From positions 1-46,561 of the forward strand of contig JAJZAD010000002.1 in NCBI GenBank assembly GCA_021799575.1: DNA of 46,561 nt, in the 5' to 3' direction. Both the position numbers and the translations under genes were made by a program. Of the stretch, positions 6,878 through 16,091 are shown piece by piece; position 1 is the stretch's first letter, and every line of letters begins with the position of its first letter. The stretch comes from a bacterium. Lineage in GTDB: Bacteria; Patescibacteriota; Saccharimonadia; Saccharimonadales; UBA4665. The notes beneath the pieces are model-generated. The model saw only the letters and a list, made by a program, of their open reading frames with translations. It had not been told where the DNA came from and ran no database searches.

Positions 6878-8239
6878 TTAAGATTGAACAGGATTCTGAA
6901 CAACACCCACAAACAGAACTTCTTTAGTTGAGCTATCCTGTATTGTTAGCAAAAATGGTTTATTAACTTCCATATAGAAACCATTTGGAACTTCAGATGA
7001 GTCAGTCGTTACACCTACGCTTGTTGCAGCAGCAGCCACAGTACCTTGTTCGTCTACATCAATATATGTCTTATGCTCAACATCAGATATGTGTACATTC
7101 CTGGCTATCCCATCAAAGTTAGCTGCTCCATTGGGGTTAAAAGCAACACCCATACCTAAGGCTTGCAGGGTATCGTTAAGATTCTGGCTGTAAGTAAGTG
7201 TAAACTTCGGAAGCAATATAGTGCCTTGTTGCTTGGTATATTTACTGTCAATGGTCGCAAGTTGGTTGTAGCTTAGATTCTGTAAAAATGTGGTCATGTC
7301 GGTCGGTAAGTAGACGTTCATGCTTATTCGCTGATTCTTACCATAGGGTAGCTGTATAGCCTGAACTGAGTTATCTGAATAGTAGTTATAGGTTCCTGAT
7401 TGTGACATCAATGGGGTTTGTATTTGCGAACTACGACCAGTTGTAAACGGAGAGTTTTGGGTTTGACTAGGGTCAAATTTAGTATGCCAAGCTCCATTAA
7501 AGTACACGGCGTTAATAAGATACATTATCTCTGAAGATGGTATATTGTTGACTATTGAGGTGATTTTACCGTCAGTCGCACCACTCACCCAATTATTAAT
7601 CGTGGTTGGAGCTGAGGGACTATTGAAGTTAAGCGTCGTAGCCTTAGCCTGATAATCGTTTTGTGTAGTATTCAAAAATGATTTGTTAACTGATACCCCT
7701 TGCTTTAGCCAGACACTATTAGCAATTGATAAAGTTACTTTTGTATCGGGCTTTTTCAGACTTGAAATAAGTGCTGCACTAGAATTGTTAATTGTGTTAA
7801 GGCTCAACCCTTGATAGTTCAATACATTTCGCATAGCTGTTTGAGTAGAACCATCAGCGCCGTTATAAACCATTGAGAGTGCCATAGCGATACTAGCTGG
7901 CGAGATGAAAATATTGTTCTGTGGCGACTGTTTAACAAGCTGGTTAAAAACATTGATACCGAAATTGTTATTGGCACTCGTTACACTGGCACTCACATCT
8001 TTAATTGTAGCTGTAGGGGTACTCGTATTATTCCGAACCGTAAAGTAATAAACACCGCCTAAAATAATGGCTACTAACAGTAAACCCCCGATTATGCCAA
8101 GGATTTTCTTATGTGATTTTATAGGTGGGGCAGCAAGTGGAGATGAAGTTATAGCAGTTGGTTCGGAATTAGCAGATGAGATTAAAATATTCTTTGGATT
8201 GGATTCAGGCTCTGATCTTTGAGTTTCATTGGGTCGCAT
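6878..8239 (-). CDS. membrane-anchored serpin (inhibitory type)
   Basis: A 453-residue serpin. Residues 1-45 form a Pro/Ser-rich cytoplasmic tail, 46-68 a single membrane helix (IIGGLLLVAIILGGVYYF), and the rest an extracellular serpin domain with NIFISPASIAMALSMVYNGA, INAVYFNGAWHTKF and the hinge DEQGTVAAAATSVGV. The small-residue hinge (E-x-G-T-x-A-A-A-A-T) is the mark of inhibitory serpins, which trap serine or cysteine proteases by inserting this loop. The reactive loop continues as TTDSSEVPNG, so the scissile bond probably lies among Thr/Asp/Ser residues. ATG 8239 is chosen because TATAAT (8246-8251) lies 6 nt upstream; an in-frame TTG at 8275 lies before the promoter. Confidence 0.92.
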   Translation of the reverse strand: MRPNETQRSEPESNPKNILISSANSEPTAITSSPLAAPPIKSHKKILGIIGGLLLVAIILGGVYYFTVRNNTSTPTATIKDVSASVTSANNNFGINVFNQLVKQSPQNNIFISPASIAMALSMVYNGADGSTQTAMRNVLNYQGLSLNTINNSSAALISSLKKPDTKVTLSIANSVWLKQGVSVNKSFLNTTQNDYQAKATTLNFNSPSAPTTINNWVSGATDGKITSIVNNIPSSEIMYLINAVYFNGAWHTKFDPSQTQNSPFTTGRSSQIQTPLMSQSGTYNYYSDNSVQAIQLPYGKNQRISMNVYLPTDMTTFLQNLSYNQLATIDSKYTKQQGTILLPKFTLTYSQNLNDTLQALGMGVAFNPNGAANFDGIARNVHISDVEHKTYIDVDEQGTVAAAATSVGVTTDSSEVPNGFYMEVNKPFLLTIQDSSTKEVLFVGVVQNPVQS

Positions 8240-8245
8240 GGGGTT

Positions 8246-8275
8246 ATTATAAGTCAGCCTTACTTTTTTTACCAA
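8246..8275 (-). promoter_or_regulatory. serpin promoter
   Basis: Minus strand: TTGGTA at 8275-8270, 18-nt spacer, TATAAT at 8251-8246, then 6 nt to ATG. It defines the serpin start and implies a leaderless message. Confidence 0.6.
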
Positions 8276-8507
8276 TATACGTACTTAACTATGTATATAG
8301 ATTACATGGGATAAGGGTATACTCTCGAGTCGTAAATATAGACTTATACTACGTATTATTTGCTAGTGGCAAAAACTAAAACCAGACGTCCGTAAATAGC
8401 CGTTTTATTGTTTTCTTCAGACAAATTAATCGTTATTTTTAAACCACTTTTTTAGTGATTTTAAAAAAGCTTAATTTGTTATATTAAACTTTTAGCACTG
8501 TCTATAT

Positions 8508-8795
8508 TTAATACGATCTGCGATAACCACCGCTCGATCGTCTATCTTCTTGCGGCCGAGCTTGATTTACCATAATTGCTCTTCCACTTAACTCTTTTCC
8601 GTTCAGATTCTTAATCGCTCCCTGGGCTTCCTTTAAGTCCTCCATTTCAACAAAACCGAATCCCTTAGATTGCCCGTTAAACTTATCTTTAATGATAGTC
8701 GCGCTAATGACCTTTCCCTGTTCATCGAAAAGCTGCTTCAGTTCTTGATCGGTAACGCTATAGGCTAATCCGCCTACGTACAATTTCATTGCCAT
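8508..8795 (-). CDS. RRM-domain RNA-binding protein
   Basis: A 95-residue protein consisting of one RNA-recognition motif with RNP2 LYVGGL (residues 5-10) and RNP1 KGFGFVEM (about 44-51), and a short Arg/Gly/Ser tail (RRSSGGYRRSY). Such single-RRM proteins in bacteria bind single-stranded RNA and are often induced by cold. It has a Shine-Dalgarno (AAGGAAGG) and a long apparent leader: a TATACT-like -10 is seen on the minus strand near 8922-8927, about 125 nt upstream. This contrasts with the leaderless genes around it and would suit post-transcriptional control. A second in-frame ATG at codon 3 is possible. Confidence 0.9.
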   Translation of the reverse strand: MAMKLYVGGLAYSVTDQELKQLFDEQGKVISATIIKDKFNGQSKGFGFVEMEDLKEAQGAIKNLNGKELSGRAIMVNQARPQEDRRSSGGYRRSY

Positions 8796-9165
8796 AATAT
8801 TAATTAATCCTTCCTTATAAAATTATTATCGCTAGCTCTCAATATTGCTGCTCGCGATGATATTTAGTTTCGGATCAACTAATTATGACAACGGAGTGGT
8901 AATAGTAATTACTTGCTTTAATGAGTATAGCATAAAGATCCGGATAATATGAGCGCCTTATTTTCATATTATCGTTAACCAAAAAGTGCTAGCTTAAATC
9001 CAGGCGAAAAATCATACCTCTTTTACTCATTGAGAAGCTGGTAGCTGTTAGTGTTACTTTCCGCATTCTGTCATTTTTATTGCAGTACTCTCGTCGGGAA
9101 AAAGTATCGCGAGACTCTGCCGTTTATTGGCTTAGCGGTTTATGTGCGCGTATACTTTAGAAGTA
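8796..9165. other. divergent intergenic region with leader and hairpin
   Basis: It holds the putative leader of the RRM gene, then a 10-bp inverted repeat GATAATATGA / TCATATTATC at 8943-8952 and 8964-8973 with an 11-nt loop. The repeat sits upstream of the RRM promoter and could be an operator or a terminator-like structure. The rest, to the promoter of the next gene (TATACT 9151-9156), shows nothing recognisable. Confidence 0.4.
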
Positions 9166-9663
9166 ATGTATAGGTATGTTTTGGATGATACGAACAGAGA
9201 CTACTCGGTTTATGTTAACCTTATTTCCTCGTCAGCGGGACATTATTTAAACCGCCGTCCTTACGTAATAGCCCTGATCAAAGACGTGCTATACAGCCAT
9301 CGTCTTCAAGGAGAAAGAATCATCATCGAGCACGATATGGGCCGAAACATTGGGACGACAGATATCGTAGACACCACCGATAAGGATACGATTTTTTATG
9401 CGCAGGCTTCAAAATCGAACGTTTATTTGCGTTTTGCAAGAAACCGGTATCCTCAAACCAGCAGTTTACTAACTATAGTCGCATTAAAGGATAGTAGGGG
9501 CGACTATGAAGTAAGTGACGTGTGGATCGGGGGTGCTCACCCAGCCTTTCCGGGAGACCGATATGAAACCTCTGACAGTAGGGAGTATTGGGGAACGCAT
9601 GCCATGGTTCAAGATGCCCAAGTAGTACAATCCAAATCTGTAACCAAAACATGCCCGTACTAA
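9166..9663 (+). CDS. hypothetical soluble protein
   Basis: A 165-residue protein I cannot assign. Strand-rich, Tyr/Asp/Arg-rich, no signal peptide or membrane helix. The second half (VALKDSRGDYEVSDVWIGG, AHPAFPGDRY, EYWGTHAMV) has the density of Gly, Trp and His expected of a conserved enzymatic or binding pocket. Start: ATG 9166 has TATACT at 9151-9156 nine nt upstream; an in-frame ATG at 9142 precedes that element. A terminator hairpin overlaps its last codons. Confidence 0.6.
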   Translation: MYRYVLDDTNRDYSVYVNLISSSAGHYLNRRPYVIALIKDVLYSHRLQGERIIIEHDMGRNIGTTDIVDTTDKDTIFYAQASKSNVYLRFARNRYPQTSSLLTIVALKDSRGDYEVSDVWIGGAHPAFPGDRYETSDSREYWGTHAMVQDAQVVQSKSVTKTCPY

Positions 9664-9674
9664 AGCTCGGGCAT
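9651..9674 (+). terminator. terminator overlapping the preceding stop codon
   Basis: ATGCCCG / CGGGCAT with a 10-nt loop, then CTTGTATCTTTT. The 5' arm lies in the last codons of the upstream gene. The converging ATPase gene ends about 120 nt further on. Confidence 0.6.
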
Positions 9675-9790
9675 CTTGTATCTTTTAATTTAAGATCACC
9701 AATTTGCAACCTACAGTAAAGACATCTTTAGCAAAAATACAAAACTCTAAGTAGTAATTGATTTTAGCAAGTGCTCGGGCGTCTTAAGTG

Positions 9791-12289
9791 TTATTTGCCT
9801 ATACTGGTCTTATAGAACCAGACTTTAACCGTATCAACCACTACAAAGTAAATAAGTGTCAATATAGCCGTAACTCCCAATAGTTGCAACGAAAAATGCG
9901 AGAACGACAGGAAACTTTTTGCAACTGGAAGATAAACCAGAGCAATAGATAAGATCGAGATTAAAGCAAAGCTTAACTTCATCGGTTTGGATAGTCTAGG
10001 AGCCTGCCAAAAATGATTTTTGCTACGGATGGAAAATATAACTATCAACGCGGTGAAAGTCAGAAACAGATAAAGACCGGTTGACGCTACTCCCGCTGAA
10101 TGGCTTTTTATGAGATTAAAGTACATTATCTCAAATACCGCCGTTATCGTACCCATGAACATGGATATGAACATGAGTGAATGAATATTGAATTTGCTGG
10201 GGCTTTGCAGTTCTTCAACATCGACATTATCCGTAGCTATGGTTATACATGGCAGATCGGTTAACAAGCTGGTCAGAAGTACTTGGACGGGTAGGATCGG
10301 TAGGCTGGACACAGACATTAGGTACAATGCTGAGAGTGCAAAAAAATTACCCCAGTTACTAACGAATGTGAACCGTATATATTTGTTTATATTGCTAAAT
10401 ATTCCCCGGCCATATTTAATGCCGTTTACAATTACGCTTATATCATTTCTTAGCAATAGGATGTCGGCGCTTTCTTGTGCGACATCGGTAGCATTACTGA
10501 CTGCAATAGCTACATCAGCCAGTTTTAAGGCCGGAGCGTCATTGATACCGTCTCCCTGATAGCCAACTACGTTGCCGCGTAATTTAAGCAATCTAATAAT
10601 TCGGTACTTTTGTTCAGGGTTAAGCCTGGCGAAAGCATTATTTTCCGTTGCCACCTTAGCTAATTGCTCATCAGTCAACTTATCTATCTCATCGCCGGTA
10701 TAAGTAATGTGCTGCTTGTCTACAAGTCCGACTTCCCTGGCCACATATTGTGTTACTTCCGCGCTGTCTCCGGAAAGAATCTTTATTTCGACGCCCAGTT
10801 TTTCTGCTAGAGAAACGGTCTGTTTAGCCGAATCTCTCAGCGGATCTTCTAGCGCCACAAAACCTACGAACTGTAAATTTTGTTCATGTTTTAAGATGTC
10901 AAATTTGCCAGAGAGAGAATATTTAATTTCCTTGTAAGCGATAGCAAGATGCCTTAACCCGAGTTCTCCGTCCGATTTGACAATTTTTAGAAATTCGGAC
11001 TGTTTATGACACTGGGTTATTTCAAGCAGTGTTTCTACGGAACCGACTTCAATAAGTAGGGTTTGGTCGGAACTGCTTACAACCACGCGTCTGCGTCTTG
11101 CGGCAGGGTCAAAGGGAAGTTCCTCAAGTCTCTTAAAAGACTTTGCCTTATCCTGTATTTCTTGAGGCACATAGTCTAAAAACGCCTTATCGAAAGCGCT
11201 CTGGAACTTCTTGCGTTTTTCATCCATGCTTTCAAGGCTGGCAATAGCCAGTAACTGAAACAGGGACGGGTCATCGGCCACCAGCTTCTTAATAGTTTGT
11301 TTGTTTTGGGTTAGAGTCCCGGTTTTATCGCTGCACAGTATATTGATATTACCGAGATCCTCTACTGCGGTCAGTGTCTTGGCGATAACATGGCGTTTAG
11401 CCAGATTAAGCGCTCCTCTGGATAACGTGACCGTAACTATGACCGGCATGGCTTCTGGCACTACAGCAATTGATAAAGCAATGATAAATAGCGCTAGAGT
11501 ACCGATATGTGACATATCGTGGTCGATAATAATTTTTAAGATAAATACCGCCAGTAGTGTTAAGAAAGTGACTTTGACTAAAAAGCCACTAAAAGACGAA
11601 AGTGATTTCTCGAACTGGGTAGTTCTTTTAGTAGAACCGGACAAGTGGGCAATTTTTCCTAGTTCAGTACTGCTGGCTATGGCGTAGACAAAACCGTAAC
11701 CTTCGCCTTGCTCTATTATGCTACCCGCATAAACAAACCCGTTTTCCGCCGAGTCGGCGTTCTTAGCTACTGCAGCCGATTCGCCGGTTAACTGGGATTC
11801 ATTGACGTTCAAATCATCAGCGTTAAACAAGCGGATGTCCGCGGGGACGATGTCTCCTTCCCTAAGGATAACCACATCGCCCGGTACCAATAAACTCTCG
11901 CTAACCAATGTCTGCTTCCCGTCTCTTAGGGTTAGCACTTCTTTACCGACCAGTTTTTGGAGCTTTTCTACGGCTTTTTCAGATTTATACTCTTGGTAGA
12001 ATCCAAGTCCGGCGTTAATTATAAGAATTACGGCAATCACGATACCGTCGTTGAAGTCCTTTAAGATGAACGACAGGGCCGAAGCCACAACCAATAAATA
12101 GACCAGTGGACTGACAAACTGTTGAATGAGCATTTTAAGAGCGCTGTGTTTAGATTCATTCTTAATTATGTTAAAGCCGTACTTAACCTGGCGAAGCTTC
12201 GCTTCGGAAGTAGACAGGCCGTTAACAGAAGAATTGAGTAGCCTAACTAATTCTTCCACTGAAAGATGCTTAATTTTATTTTTGTCCAT
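9791..12289 (-). CDS. cation-transporting P-type ATPase
   Basis: An 832-residue membrane ATPase that moves cations at the cost of ATP. It has the cytoplasmic N-terminus typical of P2/P3 types (GLSTSEAKLR), the actuator loop with NESQLTGES, the membrane motif PEAMP, the phosphorylation site CSDKTGTLT (Asp near residue 320), the hinge GYQGDGINDAPALKLADV, and a C-terminal bundle of about six helices. The last part (VSNWGNFFALSALYL, LLTDLPCITIATDNVD) resembles Mg2+ transporters of the MgtA type more than Ca2+ pumps or H+ pumps, but the ion is not certain. -10-like TATAAA at 12297-12302 lies 7 nt before ATG. Divergent from the DUF998 gene; no accessory gene nearby. Confidence 0.88.
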   Translation of the reverse strand: MDKNKIKHLSVEELVRLLNSSVNGLSTSEAKLRQVKYGFNIIKNESKHSALKMLIQQFVSPLVYLLVVASALSFILKDFNDGIVIAVILIINAGLGFYQEYKSEKAVEKLQKLVGKEVLTLRDGKQTLVSESLLVPGDVVILREGDIVPADIRLFNADDLNVNESQLTGESAAVAKNADSAENGFVYAGSIIEQGEGYGFVYAIASSTELGKIAHLSGSTKRTTQFEKSLSSFSGFLVKVTFLTLLAVFILKIIIDHDMSHIGTLALFIIALSIAVVPEAMPVIVTVTLSRGALNLAKRHVIAKTLTAVEDLGNINILCSDKTGTLTQNKQTIKKLVADDPSLFQLLAIASLESMDEKRKKFQSAFDKAFLDYVPQEIQDKAKSFKRLEELPFDPAARRRRVVVSSSDQTLLIEVGSVETLLEITQCHKQSEFLKIVKSDGELGLRHLAIAYKEIKYSLSGKFDILKHEQNLQFVGFVALEDPLRDSAKQTVSLAEKLGVEIKILSGDSAEVTQYVAREVGLVDKQHITYTGDEIDKLTDEQLAKVATENNAFARLNPEQKYRIIRLLKLRGNVVGYQGDGINDAPALKLADVAIAVSNATDVAQESADILLLRNDISVIVNGIKYGRGIFSNINKYIRFTFVSNWGNFFALSALYLMSVSSLPILPVQVLLTSLLTDLPCITIATDNVDVEELQSPSKFNIHSLMFISMFMGTITAVFEIMYFNLIKSHSAGVASTGLYLFLTFTALIVIFSIRSKNHFWQAPRLSKPMKLSFALISILSIALVYLPVAKSFLSFSHFSLQLLGVTAILTLIYFVVVDTVKVWFYKTSIGK

Positions 12290-12488
12290 GCTTATGTTTA
12301 TAATAGCAGACCTGCGGTAGTAGCAAGGTTATTTATCTCTTGCGACATGCTCCACTAATAACATCGGCGTGGTTTTGAACGCTATCTGAGTCAGAACAAA
12401 ATCTTCATTTTAAAGGTTTTAAGGTTCCGTTTTTTCGAATTATAAAATATCACAGACTATTTTATGGATTATAGAATATCCTGACTGC

Positions 12489-13196
12489 ATGACTATAGCT
12501 CAAAGACTTAAGCATTATGTGAAACGCTATCCGCTGATAGGGCCGATTTTTTGGGCGGTTAGTATCCAATATATCGTAATTCAGTTTATTGTCGCCGGCG
12601 CATCGAAAAGCTATAGCTACGCCAGAGATGCTATCAGTGATTTGGGTAATACCGCCTGCGGCAATTTCGACGGGCATTATGTCTGCTCGCCGCTACATGA
12701 TTTAATGAACGCCTCATTTATTATCTTAGGGGGTTGTATAATGATCGGATCGATATTTTTATACTTGAGAGCTCCTAAAAAGCGGCCGAATACTATCGGA
12801 TTTGCTTCCATAGCCATATCCGGTATCGGTATGATAATAGTCGGTTTCAGCCCTGAAAACCTTAATGCCTGGCTTCATATAACCGGAGCCGGAATTGCCT
12901 TTACTGCGGGCGCGCTATCGATGTTGATATTGGGCCGATCCCTACAGTTACCGAAAACTATTAAGCGGTACGCCCTTGCCTCCGGATCCATATCGTTTTT
13001 AGCCCTATTCGCACTGGCTTTTATTGATTTCGACAGTCATTTTCCCGGCGAAGGTACCATAGAGCGCCTGGTTGTAATTCCGCAAGTATTATGGCTGATT
13101 ATCTTCGGCGGATATATTTTCTATAAAGAACTGAGGAGGCTCTATGCGCGCCGTTCAGAACCTAGGATATTAAGTGAGATAGCACATAATCAATAG
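12489..13196 (+). CDS. DUF998-type integral membrane protein
   Basis: A 235-residue protein with about six membrane helices. After a short basic N-terminus the first helix carries the DUF998 pattern, followed by SYARDAISDLGNTACG and the external SPLHDLMNASFIILGG segment; a later part has GFSPENLNAWLHITGAG, again family-typical (conserved His and Pro). DUF998 proteins are of unknown function, though related to frizzled-like or Cyt-b561-like folds. A TATAGAAT stretch lies about 10 nt before the ATG, so the message is short-leadered or leaderless. Its own promoter region is shared with the divergent ATPase. Confidence 0.75.
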   Translation: MTIAQRLKHYVKRYPLIGPIFWAVSIQYIVIQFIVAGASKSYSYARDAISDLGNTACGNFDGHYVCSPLHDLMNASFIILGGCIMIGSIFLYLRAPKKRPNTIGFASIAISGIGMIIVGFSPENLNAWLHITGAGIAFTAGALSMLILGRSLQLPKTIKRYALASGSISFLALFALAFIDFDSHFPGEGTIERLVVIPQVLWLIIFGGYIFYKELRRLYARRSEPRILSEIAHNQ

Positions 13197-13288
13197 CCGT
13201 AAATATCTATTTGCTGCTGTTTAACATTTATCCTGAGCCGGAACTAACAATGACAACTTTTTTTCAGGGATTAGTCTAATTTTTGTCT

Positions 13289-14005
13289 TTATTCAAAAGT
13301 GACTTCCCACTTACAATTCGCTTGCCTACCGAGTGTGCCAAACGACATCAGATTGGTCGCTTTGAATTGGCTTTTAAATTCGTGCATCGATTCATTTTTC
13401 AGTTTTTGTTCTAAGTTGTTAAGTTCGCTAATCCTGGCGGTTAACTTAAACTTTAATAACTTAGAGGCTCGCCGGCTCATGCGCACACGATAAGCACTTA
13501 TAGGGCCGAAAGGCATTTGCATATAGGGTATATCGGCGTAAAAAATCACCTTTTTGCCGCGTTTTTTTAGCTCTTTGCCTAAATCCCTGATAGTTACATG
13601 GTCGGGATGACGCCACAGTTTTCCACCAGCTAACGGAGCGTAAAATACCGGGTTGGATTTAATCTGCGCCAAAAGGCGATCGGCCATTTCGGCCACATTG
13701 TATTTTACCGGTTTGTACTGACGATCCAAGTAATCAAAATTAATATAATTCACGCCGGTATTTTTTAAGACGGTTTTATTTTCGGATAGTCTTTTATGCA
13801 TCATGGCTACACTATCGGGTTCGCCGCACATCCAATCCCATAGTGTTTTTGTTCCGGATTTCGGTATGCCCGCGAACACATTTATGACTGTTACGTCCGG
13901 TTGGCCTAACAAATGCCAGCAGCTGAATATGGCATCATCAATATGCGGTGAGAGTACAGCTATAGGATCATGAGCTTGCATTTTTATCTTCAGTTTAGCA
14001 TGCAT
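13289..14005 (-). CDS. PIG-L family deacetylase (second copy)
   Basis: A 238-residue member of the PIG-L/LmbE family, probably starting at the internal ATG 13981 (MQAHDPIAVLSPHIDD) because the domain begins with that strand. Motifs: SPHIDDAIFS (zinc His and Asp pair) and WRHPDHVTIRDLG (second His). The pattern SPHxDD is closer to sugar-lipid and antibiotic deacetylases than to MshB. The C-terminal third is helical and basic. It lies divergent from a GT2 glycosyltransferase, suggesting joint work on an N-acetylated glycan or glycolipid. It is clearly distinct from the copy at 1495, so the genome has two PIG-L enzymes with different partners. Confidence 0.78.
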   Translation of the reverse strand: MHAKLKIKMQAHDPIAVLSPHIDDAIFSCWHLLGQPDVTVINVFAGIPKSGTKTLWDWMCGEPDSVAMMHKRLSENKTVLKNTGVNYINFDYLDRQYKPVKYNVAEMADRLLAQIKSNPVFYAPLAGGKLWRHPDHVTIRDLGKELKKRGKKVIFYADIPYMQMPFGPISAYRVRMSRRASKLLKFKLTARISELNNLEQKLKNESMHEFKSQFKATNLMSFGTLGRQANCKWEVTFE

Positions 14006-14176
14006 ATCATCGGTTTTTTAGGTCAATGTTCAATTAAATTTGGCTTAGTAGGTTGATGTAGGTAAAATAAAATCTAGGTTAGATTATTTTAAGGTGCAGT
14101 TTAAAGATTACCCTAATAGTGATTTTAAAAGATTTACGATACCGGTTATGCTAAGTGGTTTAATTTGTGTAATAAT

Positions 14177-15055
14177 ATGACGATGAGTAGTATTAGGCCA
14201 CGTTTTAGCGTTGTTATCCCCTGCTATAACGAAGAAAGATTCATCACCAAAACATTACTTTCTTTAAAGCACCAGACTTTTTCCGGTAATTATGAAATTA
14301 TTGTCGTAGATAACAACTGTAGCGATGAAACGGTTAATATTGCTCGTAAATTTAGTGCAGTGATAGTAACCGAAAACAACCCCGGCGTGTGCTGGGCCCG
14401 CCAAGCGGGAACTGAGATGGCAAAAGGAGAAATTATCGTGTCCACTGATGCGGACACGGTTCACTCTAGCGACTGGCTTGAAAGCATTGACCAATCCTTC
14501 AAACGGCACAGTGACTGCGTCGCCGTAGCTGGGCCTTGCACCTACTTAGACGGACCCTGGTGGGGTAAAAAATATACTAAGCTGCTTTTTGGAAGTGTAA
14601 GTATTGTTGATAAGTTAATCGGTTTTCCGTTCTATGTTACGGCTACTAATATAGCATTTAAGAAGTCAGCCTGGACCGGATACCACACTTCAATGACGCA
14701 AGGCGGAGACGAACTAGCACTCCTTCACGATTTAAAGTCCGAAGGTAAAGTAGTTTTTAACAATAGCAATCCGGTCTTTACGTCGGGTAGAAGACTAAAT
14801 AAAGGCTTGCTATACAACATTTTCGTCTCCTTCCTCTTATATTACTTGATGGCTTATTATGTAAACAAACTGTTTAAGCGGCGGGTGATCGGTACTGCGC
14901 CAGCTTACCGCACATTTAAGCCGGCAAACAAATACCGAGTATTGGCTTACGAGAGCGCCATAGCTGCAATTGCATTAATTTTCATTCATTTGCCCGGACA
15001 TGATACTTTGCTGCAGCAGGCCTTTGAAACTCTAAAGAAAGTAAACTTCTTTTAA
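14177..15055 (+). CDS. family 2 glycosyltransferase with C-terminal membrane helices
   Basis: A 292-residue GT-A fold enzyme. It starts with FSVVIPCYNEERFITKTLLS (nucleotide-binding strand), then IIVVDNNCSDET and STDADT, the DxD-type motif for metal and sugar nucleotide. The acceptor side has GGDELALLHDLKSEG (acidic base candidate), and two to three hydrophobic helices at the end (LLYNIFVSFLLYYLMAYYV, IAAIALIFI) put it at the inner face of the membrane, as in dolichyl- or undecaprenyl-phosphate sugar transferases. ATG 14177 or 14183 is likely; an in-frame TTG at 14165 is poor. Partner candidates are the divergent PIG-L protein and the DMT permease that follows. Confidence 0.82.
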   Translation: MTMSSIRPRFSVVIPCYNEERFITKTLLSLKHQTFSGNYEIIVVDNNCSDETVNIARKFSAVIVTENNPGVCWARQAGTEMAKGEIIVSTDADTVHSSDWLESIDQSFKRHSDCVAVAGPCTYLDGPWWGKKYTKLLFGSVSIVDKLIGFPFYVTATNIAFKKSAWTGYHTSMTQGGDELALLHDLKSEGKVVFNNSNPVFTSGRRLNKGLLYNIFVSFLLYYLMAYYVNKLFKRRVIGTAPAYRTFKPANKYRVLAYESAIAAIALIFIHLPGHDTLLQQAFETLKKVNFF

Positions 15056-15187
15056 GAGATAGGTTAAAGGTTCTCATCGTTGATTACGAAACGATCAGTA
15101 CTTTTATAACAACCTCATCAGCGCCATATAATGGTCATATTTGTACTATAGGTTCTGCAACCCTGTTAAAATAAACGGGTTAGAACA

Positions 15188-16069
15188 ATGATTATATCCA
15201 TACTAGCATCTTTAGTCGCGGGTTTTTTGAATGCTGTTTCAGGTGTATTCCAAAGAAAAGGCATCGGGTCTCCCGAACCTGAAAGATTGTATACCAAGAC
15301 CCAGATTACTACTACAAGTAAAAATAAATTCTGGCAAATAGGAGCTCTGGCGGAAGGTTTAGCAGCCATCATAGAACTGGTGGCTTTGTATTTCGGGAGC
15401 CTGCTTCTGGTAGAGCCCTTGCTTATGACTAATCTGGTATTCTTATTGATAATCGTGCACTTTCGCTTAAAAAAACTGGTTACTTTACATGAGTGGATCG
15501 GTATCGGTGCCATTTGTATCGGAGTCAGTTCTTTCCTGATTGCCGCAAACCCCCACGGTGGTAAAGGGTCGTATGGAATAATTTGGCTGGCCCCTGTCTT
15601 GACTATTGTTCCTTTAATGTTCTTTGGGGCAGTGGCAGCAAGACGTATCCACAATCAGAAATCTCGAGGTCTGATCGGTGCCTTAGTTGGAGGACTGAGT
15701 TTAGGTTTAACTGCCGCTTTAACCAGATTGGCCATGCTTCAGCTGCATAGCGGGATTATTCCCACTCTAACACATTGGCCGCTTTACGCACTGATAGCCA
15801 GTGCGATAGTATCCCTGTTTGCCGTACAAGTCGGATACGGGTCCGGGCCTTTAACAATCACTCAGTCGATTCTGGAAATCTCTTCACCAATAGTCAGTAT
15901 ACTGCTCGGCTTGCTGTTGTTCGGCGACCGGATAGATACTTCGGGTGTAGCTATTTCGGTAGAGACCTTCAGCTTTTTGATAATTATTATTGGGGTTGTA
16001 ATTCTAAGTGCTTCCAAGCGTATTTTAAGTTTAGAGTCAACAGTAACCTCAACGGAACCTACGGGTTAA
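15188..16069 (+). CDS. DMT-superfamily (EamA-like) permease
   Basis: A 293-residue protein with nine to ten membrane helices in two halves, the layout of drug/metabolite transporters. The first half ends with SSFLIAANPHGGKG and the second contains GGLSLGLTAALTRLAM and SQS-like helices (LTITQSILEISSPIVSILLGLLLFGD is cut here by convention, positions 15856-15927). The motif of Gln, Glu, Pro in that helix resembles EamA and NIPA-type members. A role in exporting a small polar metabolite, or flipping a lipid-linked sugar made by the preceding GT2, is possible but not shown. It stops about 20 nt before the convergent histidine kinase. Confidence 0.7.
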   Translation: MIISILASLVAGFLNAVSGVFQRKGIGSPEPERLYTKTQITTTSKNKFWQIGALAEGLAAIIELVALYFGSLLLVEPLLMTNLVFLLIIVHFRLKKLVTLHEWIGIGAICIGVSSFLIAANPHGGKGSYGIIWLAPVLTIVPLMFFGAVAARRIHNQKSRGLIGALVGGLSLGLTAALTRLAMLQLHSGIIPTLTHWPLYALIASAIVSLFAVQVGYGSGPLTITQSILEISSPIVSILLGLLLFGDRIDTSGVAISVETFSFLIIIIGVVILSASKRILSLESTVTSTEPTG

Positions 16070-16091
16070 CTCTTCTTTAAGAAATTTACTT

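Noticed and set aside
9473-9709. Minus-strand frame of 78 residues
   Set aside because: It overlaps the plus-strand gene and the terminator, and has no start signal.
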